A stretch of DNA of 64,000 nt from Natronobeatus ordinarius (GTDB lineage Archaea; Halobacteriota; Halobacteria; Halobacteriales; Natrialbaceae), in contig NZ_CP101456.1 of assembly GCF_024362485.1 (NCBI RefSeq), forward strand, positions 3,410,001 through 3,474,000. The letters run 5' to 3'. Positions 43,621 to 52,900 of this stretch are shown piece by piece. The position numbers and the translations under genes are program-made. The notes below the pieces were generated by a model. The model had not been told where the DNA came from and searched no databases. It was given only the letters and a program-made list of their open reading frames with translations. Within the stretch, counting starts at the first letter, position 1. Each line of letters starts with the position of its first letter.

Positions 43621-43928
43621 GTGTCACCCAAACGACTATTACGTCAACGATCCTTTCTGTCTGCATGGTCCTCACCCCCTCCACGATCGCCCAGCTGCCG
43701 GGCGGACCGGAGCTCTTGATCCTCCTGTTCATCTTCGTCCTCGTGTTCGGACTCCCTCTGATCGCCATCGTCGCCCTCGCCTGGCACCTCACGAGACGCG
43801 ACGACGGCGACGCCCGGGCGCGAGCCGACGAGCCGGCGCGGGAGGGGCCAGGCGAGGGAGTCCGGAACCGACTCGAGGACCTCGAGCGACGGGTCGAGGC
43901 CCTCGAGGACGACGGACGCGACGACTGA
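43617..43928 (+). CDS. Small membrane protein with charged coiled tail
   Basis: Up to 103 residues; start GTG 43617 (overlapping the previous stop) or ATG 43665. 'LPGGPELLILLFIFVLVFGL' is a membrane helix, followed by a highly charged tail with 'NRLEDLERRVEALEDD', a short coiled coil. Shares the 'LPGG-E-L' start of its neighbour, hinting at tandem duplication of a small gene. Function unknown. Confidence 0.65.
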   Translation: MSVTQTTITSTILSVCMVLTPSTIAQLPGGPELLILLFIFVLVFGLPLIAIVALAWHLTRRDDGDARARADEPAREGPGEGVRNRLEDLERRVEALEDDGRDD

Positions 43929-43980
43929 CCTCGCTTCGCTGGATCAGAGCGCCTAAGCCGAGTGAGAACGAGGAACGCGT

Positions 43981-44184
43981 ATGTTCGTCGCGTTCGTTCC
44001 CGGTGATCCGAGTCTGCTCGATCTCGCCGGCATCGTCTTTTTGCTCGTCGTCGTTCCGGTGTTCGTGCTCGCGATTATGGCGATCGTCACGGGCTACATC
44101 CAGCACGACGCCGAGGAGTTCCTCGAGGAACTCGAGGAGCAAGAGCGCGACGGGAGCGCAGAGTCGAACGCCGACGACCGGTGA
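43981..44184 (+). CDS. Small membrane protein with acidic tail
   Basis: 67 residues. One or two hydrophobic segments ('LAGIVFLLVVVPVFVLAIMA') then 'YIQHDAEEFLEELEEQE' and an acidic end. Third in a row of tiny membrane protein genes. Function unknown. Confidence 0.6.
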   Translation: MFVAFVPGDPSLLDLAGIVFLLVVVPVFVLAIMAIVTGYIQHDAEEFLEELEEQERDGSAESNADDR

Positions 44185-44188
44185 CGGA

Positions 44189-45223
44189 TCAGGAGTCGAA
44201 CGGGTTCTGCGTCCGGCTGAAGACGGTGACGCTCGCTTTGAACACCGCGAGCAGGATCGGCCCGAGGAACAGCCCCAGGATGCCGAGTAAGTAGATGCCG
44301 CCGACGACGCCGATGAGCACCACGGCCGGGTGGAGGCCGGAGCCCTTGTCGACGAAGATCGCCCGGAGGTAGTTATCGACGACCGAGAGCACGGCGAGTC
44401 CGTAGCCGAGCAAGAAGACCCCCCCGAGGACGTCGCCGGTGACGAACAGGTAGGCAACGGCCGGCCCCCACACCAGCCAGACGCCGACGATCGGCAGGAT
44501 CGAGACGACGATCATGACGACGGTCCAGAACGCCACGTTCGAGACGCCGACGACGTAGAGGCCGATGCCGCCGAGGATCCCCTCGACGATCGCGACGAGC
44601 AGGTGACTCTGGATCACGGCCCAGGTGACGACCGACATCTCGTCGAACAGTTCGTCGACGACGCTGTCCTCGAGTGGGGTCACCCCGCGGACCCACCCGA
44701 GAAAGCGCTCCCCATCGACGAGGAAGTAGTACAGCAGGAAGACGAGCACCATCAGCCCGAAGCTCATGTGGATCGTCCGGTTGACGAGCCCGAGGGCCTC
44801 GCTCAGGACGGTCTCGAGCGACGCGTAGAGGAACGCCTCGAACTCTTCGGCGACCATCAGTTCGAGCTCGTCGACCTGTTCGGGGTCGAGGCCGAAGTCG
44901 TCGACCAGCACGTTCCTGACCGTCTCGATCGCCTCGGTGACGTCTGACTCCTCGAGGTCGTTCAAGAACGACAGCACCGTCTGGAGGATGACGAACGAGA
45001 AGACGAGCAGCGGGACGACGGCGGCGACGAACGCGAACGCGGTGAGGACGATCGCCGACGGACGGGGACCGATCCGGGGCGCCAGTCGACCGTGGAGGGG
45101 CGTGAGGAGAAACGCGAGCAGCCCGGCGGCCAGTACGTACTGCAAGAACGGGTCGACCATGAGGTAGCCGACGACGCCGAGGCCGGCGACCAGCAGGGCG
45201 AAAAAGCCGGTTCGTACGTCCAT
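44189..45223 (-). CDS. AI-2E family transporter-like membrane protein
   Basis: 344 residues from ATG 45223, with a TATA-like 'CTTATG' about 28 bases upstream. About seven or eight membrane segments, a central soluble part ('EAIETVRNVLVDDFGLDP') and family motifs 'ILPIVGVWLVWGPA', 'DNYLRAIFVDKGSGLHP', 'LGLFLGPILLAV'. The AI-2E/PerM family includes exporters and antiporters; the substrate here is unknown. Confidence 0.9.
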   Translation of the reverse strand: MDVRTGFFALLVAGLGVVGYLMVDPFLQYVLAAGLLAFLLTPLHGRLAPRIGPRPSAIVLTAFAFVAAVVPLLVFSFVILQTVLSFLNDLEESDVTEAIETVRNVLVDDFGLDPEQVDELELMVAEEFEAFLYASLETVLSEALGLVNRTIHMSFGLMVLVFLLYYFLVDGERFLGWVRGVTPLEDSVVDELFDEMSVVTWAVIQSHLLVAIVEGILGGIGLYVVGVSNVAFWTVVMIVVSILPIVGVWLVWGPAVAYLFVTGDVLGGVFLLGYGLAVLSVVDNYLRAIFVDKGSGLHPAVVLIGVVGGIYLLGILGLFLGPILLAVFKASVTVFSRTQNPFDS

Positions 45224-45331
45224 GCGCCGAACTGTCGCGTTCAGCACATAAGCCTTGAGGTCGGCGGGCGTGACGGCGACGCTGTCGACGAAACCGTACG
45301 GACTGTCGAGCGTCGTCGACGGTCGAGTGCC

Positions 45332-45808
45332 CTACCGTCGCATCAGGTCCGAGAGTCGGTCGGCGAGACCGGTGTCCGGCCCGAGTTTGAGGTAGTAGGC
45401 GTCGCCGCCGTCCTCGTAGTAGTTGTCGATGCGGCGTTTGATCTCGAAGCCGAGGTGTTCGTAGAATCGGAGGGCGTTCTCGTTCGTCGTCCGGGCGTGG
45501 CAGGTGACCGATCGGTGGTCGCCCGCGACGCGGGCGATCAGTCGCTTGCCGATTCCTTCGCCCCGGTATTCGGGAGAAACGGCGAGAAAGAGGATGTAGC
45601 CGTCACGCCTGACGGCGGCGAAGCCGATCAGCCGTCCGTCCTCGACGTAACAGTGGACCGTCGAGCGCCGATAGGCGTCGGTGAAGAAGTCACGACGCTG
45701 CTTGAGGACGCCCTCGTCGCTCCGGATGCGCTCTTTCAGGTCCCAGGCGTCCTCGACGAACTCATCGCTGCCCGGCCCGACGACCCGACTGTCGACGTTG
45801 ACGCTCAC
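45332..45808 (-). CDS. GNAT family acetyltransferase
   Basis: 158 residues from GTG 45808. Acetyl-CoA-binding motif 'VSPEYRGEGIGKRLI', then 'TTNENALRFYEHLGFE', as in RimI-like N-acetyltransferases. The substrate is not evident. The start was chosen because a TATA box lies about 25 bases upstream; longer frames run into the divergent archease gene. Confidence 0.88.
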   Translation of the reverse strand: MSVNVDSRVVGPGSDEFVEDAWDLKERIRSDEGVLKQRRDFFTDAYRRSTVHCYVEDGRLIGFAAVRRDGYILFLAVSPEYRGEGIGKRLIARVAGDHRSVTCHARTTNENALRFYEHLGFEIKRRIDNYYEDGGDAYYLKLGPDTGLADRLSDLMRR

Positions 45809-45830
45809 TACCAACCGGTAGCAGGGACGT

Positions 45831-45840
45831 AAATATAATT
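45831..45840 (-). promoter_or_regulatory. TATA box of the GNAT gene
   Basis: 'AATTATATTT' on the minus strand, 23-32 bases before GTG 45808. Confidence 0.6.
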
Positions 45841-45915
45841 CCACCGGCAACCATGTGCGGACGGCCGCCAGCTCGAGCGACGGACATACGACGACGGCCG
45901 CCGAACGAGCCGACG

Positions 45916-46335
45916 ATGGAATTCCAACTACGCGAGCACACGGCCGACGTCGCCGTCGCCGCAACGGGCGAGCACCTCGAGGAGGCGTTCGCCGCCACCG
46001 CGGACGGACTCGCGGCGGCGTGCTGTGAGAACGTCCCCGACGAGGGAGTGCGGTTCGACCTCTCGGTGACGGCCGAGAGCGACGAGGCCCTGCTGTTCGA
46101 CTACCTCGACGAACTGATCTACTTGCGGGACGTCCGCGACGAACTCCCCGTCGACAACCGCGTCGAAACGATCGAGCGCCCCGACGGCGACGGCGAGTGG
46201 TCGCTCGAGGCCAGCGCCCGCGGCGTCCCTCTCACGGAACTCGACGCCCGCGAGGTGAAAGCGGTCACCTACTCCGAGATGCGACTCGAGGAGGGGCCGG
46301 AAGGGTGGGAGGCGTACGTCGTCCTCGACGTGTAA
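45916..46335 (+). CDS. Archease
   Basis: 139 residues from ATG 45916. Starts 'EFQLREHTADVAVAATGEHL' with the metal-binding Asp of archease, and contains 'LLFDYLDELIYLRDV' and 'EVKAVTYSEM'. Archease activates the RNA ligase RtcB, whose gene follows 97 bases downstream, a common pairing. Confidence 0.95.
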   Translation: MEFQLREHTADVAVAATGEHLEEAFAATADGLAAACCENVPDEGVRFDLSVTAESDEALLFDYLDELIYLRDVRDELPVDNRVETIERPDGDGEWSLEASARGVPLTELDAREVKAVTYSEMRLEEGPEGWEAYVVLDV

Positions 46336-46431
46336 GCCGCCCGGCGTCGAATCCCGAGGCGATCGCGTGAAATCGGCTGTCGAACCCCGAACAGGGACAC
46401 TTCTTTCACCGAGGGCGATGCACTGTCGTGT

Positions 46432-49320
46432 ATGACCACGTTCGACGCAGACGGCATCACGCTCCAGGAAGTCGAGGAGTACATCTGGGAGATTCCACAG
46501 GAAGGCGGGATGCGCGCGCCGGCGCGGGTGTTCGCCAGCGAGCTGTTGCTCGAGGAGATCGCCGGCGACAAGACGCTCGAGCAGCTGAAGAACTCGACGC
46601 ACCTGCCGGGGATCGCCAAGTACGGCATCTGCATGCCCGACGGCCACCAGGGGTACGGCTTCCCGGTTGGCGGCGTCGGGGCGTTCGACGCCGAAACGGG
46701 CTGTATCTCGCCCGGTTCGGTTGGCTACGACATCAACTGCCTCCCGGGCGACACCGACGTCTTGCTCGAGTTCGGACGACGGATCCCGATCGAAGAACTC
46801 CGGAACCGATTCGAGGACGAACGAGCGATCGTCGCCGGTGACGAGTCTGTCGCTTCGCCGATACAGCTGTTCACCGAACGCGAGAACGCGGCCGTCTACG
46901 AAGTCGAAACCGAGACCGGCGATCGAATCAGGGCAACCGCCGATCATCCGTTCCTGACGCCCGACGGGATGGTCGAACTCGAAGCCCTCTCGGAGGGCGA
47001 CGACGTGCTGGTACAGCCGTTCCGCGGCCTCGAAGACGAGGAACCAGACGAGTTCACGGTGGTGTCGAAAGACGACTTCGCCGACGAGAACCCACAGCTC
47101 GTCCGTTCGCTGGAAGATCGTAATCTCCTTCCACTGAAATCGACCGACGAGGCGTTCAATCGACTGCTCAAGCTCGTGGGGTTTCATACCGGAGACGGGG
47201 CGATCGGACACGGTGGACAGACGTGGTTCTACGCCGAACCTGAAGACCTCGAGTCGATCCAGGAAGACATCCGTGCTGTCGGGTTCACCCCGTCGAAAAT
47301 CTACGAACGGGAGCGATCCCACGAGATAGATGGGAACTCGTTCGAGACCACCGAATACAGCGTCCGTTCGAGCTCGAAGGGATTCCAGAAACTCCTGTGT
47401 GAACTCGGCGCACCGGACGGGCGAAAAATCGAGTCCGAGTTTACGACGCCCTGGTACTTCGATCGACTCGCAGACTGGCAAAAAGCGCTGTACGTGTCGG
47501 CGTACTTCGGTGCGGAGATGAGTGCGCCGTCAGCCCAACACGACAAGAACCTTTACTGTCCGAAAGTCTCCCAGAATCGGACGGTCGACGCCGCCGACGC
47601 AGGCGAACAGTTCATGCGGGAAATCGCCGCATTTCTCGAGGACGTCGGCGTCGAGACGAATCGGATCGAGCGGTTCGAGACGGACTCCAGGGGGAAACGA
47701 GAGACGATCAGGCTCCGACTCGGGATAAAGAACGATTCCAAGAATCTGATCCGCTTTTTTTCCACCGTCGGATACCGATACAACCGCCAGAAGCGCACGC
47801 AGTCGATCAAAGCGCTCCAATACTTAAAGACGAAAGAGGCCGTTATCGATCGTCGTTCGGAGATCGCCAGGCAGGCGAAAGCGATGGCTGACGGTGGGAC
47901 GCCAGTCACCGACATCAAGTCCCAGTTCGACGTCAACGAACGATTCATCGAACGAAGCGTCTGGTCGGGACGCAACGGTCGGCCGCGCCCACCGGCCGAC
48001 TTCCCTGGCTTCGAGGAATACTGTGAGACGGTCACGGTGGATGAGAATCTCACGACCCGAACGCGGATCAGCGCCATCGAACGAGCGGGTGAGTGTTCGG
48101 TCTACGACATCGGGGTCACTCACGAGGCGCACAACTTCATCGCCGATGGGTTCGTCGTCTCGAACTGCGGCGTCCGGATGATGCGGACGAACCTCACTTA
48201 CGACGACCTGCAGGGACACGAGGAGGAGCTCGTCAACTCGCTGTTCGCCAACGTGCCGTCGGGGCTCGGCAAGGGCGGCGTCGTCGAGACGGACGTCGAC
48301 GAGGTCGAGGAGATCCTCGAGCGCGGCGTCGAATGGGCGCTCGAGAACGGCCACGCCGTCGAGGAGGACCTGTTGTGCTGTGAGGACGAGGGCCACCGCG
48401 AGGAGGCCGACGCCTCGAAGATCTCCCAGAAGGCCAAAGAACGGGGGAAAGGACAGGTCGGCTCGCTCGGCTCGGGTAACCACTTCCTCGAGGTCCAGCG
48501 CGTCACGGACATCTTCGACGACGAGCGCGGGGCGGCGTTCGGACTCGAGGAAGACCAGATCGTCGTCCTTATTCACTGTGGCTCGCGCGGGCTGGGTCAC
48601 CAGACCTGTAACGACTACCTGCGAAAGATCGAGAAACAGCACCAGGGCCTGCTGAACCAGCTTCCCGACAGGGAGCTCGCCGCGGCACCCGCGGGCTCAC
48701 AGCTCGCCGAGGACTACTACGGCGCGATGAACGCGGCGATCAACTTCGCGTGGGTGAACCGTCAGCTCATCATGCACCGCACGCGGCAGGTGTTCGAGCG
48801 CGTCTTCGACCGCCCCTGGCAGGAGATGGAGATGGAACTGCTCTACGACGTCGCCCACAACATCGCGAAGAAGGAGACCCACGAGGTCGACGGCGAAGCG
48901 GGCGAGTACTTCGTCCACCGGAAGGGGGCGACGCGGGCGTTCCCAGCGGGCCATCCCGAGGTACCCGCCGTCTACCGCGACGTCGGCCAGCCCGTCATCA
49001 TCCCCGGCAGCATGGGGGCGGGCAGCTACGTGCTGGCGGGCGGCGACCGCTCGATGGAGCTCACGTTCGGCTCGACGGCCCACGGCGCCGGGCGCGTGAT
49101 GAGCCGCACGCAAGCGAAGAAAGACTACTGGGGCGAGGACGTCAGGGACGAACTCCGCGATCAGCAACAGATCTTCGTCAAAGCCCAGTCCGGCGCGACC
49201 GTCGCCGAAGAGGCCCCGGGCGTCTACAAGGACGTCGACGAGGTGGTCCGCGTCTCCGACGAACTCGGCATCGGCGACAAGGTCGCGCGTACCTTCCCGG
49301 TCTGTAACATCAAGGGGTGA
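46432..49320 (+). CDS. rtcB: RNA-splicing ligase RtcB with in-frame intein
   Basis: 962 residues; about 486 after intein removal. RtcB joins tRNA halves after intron splicing, using GTP and Mn2+. Before the intein: 'GICMPDGHQGYGFPVGGVG' and 'SVGYDIN'. After it: 'CGVRMMRTN' (the metal-binding Cys restored by splicing), 'HCGSRGLGHQ', 'GSMGAGSYVL' and 'TAHGAGRVMSR', which carries the guanylylated His. Archease lies just upstream. Maturation depends on protein splicing. Confidence 0.97.
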   Translation: MTTFDADGITLQEVEEYIWEIPQEGGMRAPARVFASELLLEEIAGDKTLEQLKNSTHLPGIAKYGICMPDGHQGYGFPVGGVGAFDAETGCISPGSVGYDINCLPGDTDVLLEFGRRIPIEELRNRFEDERAIVAGDESVASPIQLFTERENAAVYEVETETGDRIRATADHPFLTPDGMVELEALSEGDDVLVQPFRGLEDEEPDEFTVVSKDDFADENPQLVRSLEDRNLLPLKSTDEAFNRLLKLVGFHTGDGAIGHGGQTWFYAEPEDLESIQEDIRAVGFTPSKIYERERSHEIDGNSFETTEYSVRSSSKGFQKLLCELGAPDGRKIESEFTTPWYFDRLADWQKALYVSAYFGAEMSAPSAQHDKNLYCPKVSQNRTVDAADAGEQFMREIAAFLEDVGVETNRIERFETDSRGKRETIRLRLGIKNDSKNLIRFFSTVGYRYNRQKRTQSIKALQYLKTKEAVIDRRSEIARQAKAMADGGTPVTDIKSQFDVNERFIERSVWSGRNGRPRPPADFPGFEEYCETVTVDENLTTRTRISAIERAGECSVYDIGVTHEAHNFIADGFVVSNCGVRMMRTNLTYDDLQGHEEELVNSLFANVPSGLGKGGVVETDVDEVEEILERGVEWALENGHAVEEDLLCCEDEGHREEADASKISQKAKERGKGQVGSLGSGNHFLEVQRVTDIFDDERGAAFGLEEDQIVVLIHCGSRGLGHQTCNDYLRKIEKQHQGLLNQLPDRELAAAPAGSQLAEDYYGAMNAAINFAWVNRQLIMHRTRQVFERVFDRPWQEMEMELLYDVAHNIAKKETHEVDGEAGEYFVHRKGATRAFPAGHPEVPAVYRDVGQPVIIPGSMGAGSYVLAGGDRSMELTFGSTAHGAGRVMSRTQAKKDYWGEDVRDELRDQQQIFVKAQSGATVAEEAPGVYKDVDEVVRVSDELGIGDKVARTFPVCNIKG
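46738..48165 (+). mobile_element. LAGLIDADG intein in rtcB
   Basis: 476 residues, from Cys103 ('CLPGDTDVLLE') to Asn ('FVVSN'), followed by the extein Cys. Splicing blocks: 'RIRATADHPFLTPDG' (B block, TxxH) and 'CSVYDIGVTHEAHNF' (F block). The penultimate residue is Ser, where His is most usual. The endonuclease has two LAGLIDADG-like helices ('LLKLVGFHTGDGAI' near 47164 and 'ALYVSAYFGAEM' near 47488). A small helix-turn-helix ('GTPVTDIKSQFDVNERFIE') lies between them and the C-terminal splicing part. Its codon use is less GC-rich than the exteins, as expected of a mobile element. Confidence 0.95.
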
Positions 49321-49353
49321 CCCGTTCGGTCGACGACCGCCCGTCCACGTCGG

Positions 49354-49560
49354 TCACTTCACCCGGTACGGGCTGTCGTCGTCATCGTCATTACCGTCGT
49401 CGTAGGGTTTTCTCGCCGTAATCGTTACCGTCGCCTCGGGGTCGTCCTCGTCGGCCCACGGACTGTCGTACGCCGAAAGTTCGACGTCGGTCACTGCCCA
49501 GCCTTCGGCCTCGATCAGTTCGACGAGTCGACGCTGGTCCCTGAGCATCTCGTCTTCCAT
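49354..49560 (-). CDS. Small acidic protein
   Basis: 68 residues from ATG 49560 (an upstream GTG at 49584 would add eight). One alpha/beta unit ('LRDQRRLVELIEAEGWAVTD', 'DPEATVTITARKP') then an acidic tail. No membrane segment. Resembles conserved short haloarchaeal proteins; function unknown. Convergent with rtcB. Confidence 0.6.
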   Translation of the reverse strand: MEDEMLRDQRRLVELIEAEGWAVTDVELSAYDSPWADEDDPEATVTITARKPYDDGNDDDDDSPYRVK

Positions 49561-49920
49561 ACACGCTCGTTCGCCGGTCGTCACCGTAGTCGTTACGTCG
49601 TCGACTGAGACGGACCGTTGTACTGTATTACCGAATCACGACAGACCGTATGACACGCTCGGTCGATCACGGTGGGTCGCGCTTCGGTCGTCGTCCACTC
49701 GGATCGAGCGTCCTGACTGGCCGGCCTCACCTCGATCGTGTTGGACACGTAATCATAAAATAAAAGTTGTGTCGGGAACGAAATCACACGTCAGAGGGAC
49801 CTCTCATGTTACACGACCGTCGTTTACGAACGCTGATGGACGGTGACCGCGCCGCTGGGATTATCAGAATTGGTAATTTGCGGATGAATTTTTTGAAGGG
49901 GGACGCTCTCGAGGGAGTCA
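49561..49920. other. Intergenic region upstream of the pilus operon
   Basis: 360 bases with no confident gene. Contains an AT-rich block near 49745-49770 and, about 25-35 bases before ATG 49921, a T-rich element ('GAATTTTTTGA', 49886-49896), probably the promoter of the pilus operon. Confidence 0.5.
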
Positions 49921-52900
49921 ATGGCTATTGACGAGGCTGATGGAACCGACGCCGGTCACCTCTCCGGGTCCGATCCGTCGGCATCCGAGTCGGACGAACG
50001 CGATTCTGCCGGGCCGATACGCGATTCGAGCGTTCGCGTCGGCGAGTACACGTGGGCCGACTTCATGGAGGAGTACGGGCACGGCGACGAGGTGTCCTCG
50101 CTGTACGGTCACGGGTCAGCGTCGACGGAGAGTCAACTCGGACTCGAGACCGGTGAATCGGCCGACGTTCCGACCGGGACTGACTGGGACGACGTAACGT
50201 TCGATCCAGAGACGTACCTCGGCTATCATCCGGACGACCTCTCCGACCTCATCACTGACGTTTTCGGACCGAACGCGAAGTACCTCAACGACGCCTTCCT
50301 CGACTACGTCGACCCCGAGACGACCCCGGTCGTCAAAGACGTTTACACGTGGGAACACTACAAGTGGGAGTACTATTACGACGACGACGGCGCCAGACCA
50401 CGTACCAAAGATGGGACGATCGAACCGTTTGACGAGGAGGCGGCACTCGGGTTCGATCCGGACGACCTCGAGGCGAAACTGTCCCAGGCCGACGACGTCG
50501 CGATGGCTCTCGACGACGTCATCGACGAACGAACGGTCACCGTCAGTGAGGACCTCGACGAAGACGACTTCTTCTCGACCGACGACGGACACACTACCGT
50601 CGTCAACCGGTACGACCTCGAGAAGGCGGTCCCGCTCGAGAAGAAGGCGTACTTCCGCGAAGAGGAACGCTACTGGGTGAACAAGCCCTACACGTTCATC
50701 ATTATTTTCCACTCGGAGAAGGAAAACGAGAAAAAGTACTACGCGATCGAACCGTATCTGAACGAGATCGAAACCGAACTCCAGGAGTTCCTCTCGGGCA
50801 AACTCCGAACGGCAATCAAGTACGCTGACGACGGCGTCAAACACACCGCAACCGACGACGACAAGCAGGCCGTCATCGAAACGGAGACGCGAAAACTGCT
50901 GAAACGGTACGATCTCTTCGAGAAACCGGACCGTGGTGACGGTGACGGGATCCTCGGATCCGTCACGTCACTGTTCGGAGACGGGGACGACTCAGCGTCC
51001 GACACCGGTGCCAGTGACACACCGGCCGGCGACTCGAGTACGCACAGCGACGACGACGAGCAGACGGGTCTCCTCGGAAAAGTGAAGCGTCTGATCAACG
51101 ACGACGATGCGGAGGCAAGCGCCAACGCCGGAGAGGGCGAGGGCGAATCCGCCGACAAGAGACGAACGGAGCCACTCGGCGAGCTCGACGGCATCGTCAC
51201 CCGGCCCGAGCCGGTACTCCTGGAGGAGGACTCGGACACGCTGAACGAGTACCAGGTCGAGAAGTTGCTCTACATGCTCAAGCGCAACTTCATCGGCTAC
51301 GAGCGAATCGATCCCATCAAACACGACATCAACGTCGAGGACATCTCCGTCGACGGTTACAACTCACCCGTCTTCGTCTACCACTCCGAGTACGAACAGA
51401 TCATCTCGAACATTTACCACGGTGAGAAAGAACTCGACGACTTCGTCGTCAAACTCGCCCAGCGATCCGGGAAGGGGATCAGCAAACGCCTCCCGCAGGT
51501 CGACGCGACACTGCCGGACGGTTCGCGTGCGCAGCTGACACTCGGGGCTGAGGTCTCAGACCACGGGACGAACTACACGATCAGGCAGTTCAAGGACGTC
51601 CCGTTCACGCCGATCGACCTGATCAACTGGAATACGTTCAGCTTAGACGAGATGGCCTTCCTCTGGCTCTGCATCGAGAACCACAAGAGCCTGATCTTCG
51701 CCGGCGGTACCGCGTCCGGGAAGACGACCTCGCTCAACGCGGTCTCGCTCTTTATTCCCTCGAGTACCAAGATCGTCTCCATCGAGGACACTCGCGAGGT
51801 CGAACTCCCACAACGGAACTGGATCGCCTCTGTGACGCGACCCTCGTTCTCCGACGACGCCCAGGGTGACGTCGACGAGTTCGACTTACTCGAGGCCGCA
51901 CTGCGTCAACGACCCGACTACATCGTCATGGGTGAGATCCGTGGTGAGGAGGGTCGGACAGCGTTCCAGGTCATGTCGACGGGGCACACGACGTACACGA
52001 CGTTCCACGCCGACTCCGTCGACGAGGTGCTGAAACGCTTTACGACCGACCCGATCAACGTCTCGAAGACGATGTTCACGGCCCTGGACCTCGTCTCGAT
52101 CCAGACCCAGACCCGGGTCCAGGGCCGGAAGGTCCGTCGAAACAAGTCGCTCACCGAGATTAACCACTACGAGGCCGAAAACGACGAGATCAACGTCCAG
52201 GACGTCTACCAGTGGCAGGCAGAGACCGACGAGTACCTCAAGATGGGTGACTCGAACATCCTCGATGAGATCCAGTTCGACCGGGGATGGAGCTACGAGA
52301 AACTCGAGGAGGAACTGTTCAAACGCCAGGCCATCCTCGCGTACCTGATCAAAAACGGACTCAACACGTATGCACAGGTCGCTGCGACGGTTCAGGCGTT
52401 CATCAACGACCCCGAGACGATCCTCACGCTCATCGCGAACGGACAACTCGAGGAGAGTCTCGAGGACCTCCGGACGATGGAAAGCGTCCTGATCGACGTC
52501 GATCCGGAAAAGGAAGCCCTCGTTCCCCGGCCGGACGCGACGGACGAGACGTACAATCTCTCACTCGACATTTTAGAGCGGGCCGAGGAGTCGCTGTTCG
52601 AGGAGTATCGCGGGAAGGTACCCAGCGGACTTGGCAGCGTCATCGACGACATCGGAGAAGCCGACCCGATCGAGGTCGACAGGGCTGACGTCGACGAGTT
52701 CGACTTCGAGGGCGAAGTCGACGACGGCGTCGAGGAAGCTGAGTGGGAACTCGGCGACGGATCGGCCGAGTTCACGTTCGACGACGACGTCGGAACTGAA
52801 CCACCGTCGTGGCTCGAGGACGACAGCGGATTCGTGGTCGCCGATACCGCCGACGCGTCGGCCGACGACGCCGAACCGGCGGATGCCAGCGCCGATGCTG

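Noticed and set aside
49593-49787. 64-codon minus-strand frame upstream of the pilus operon
   Set aside because: AT-rich intergenic composition, no coding-like codon use, no conserved look.
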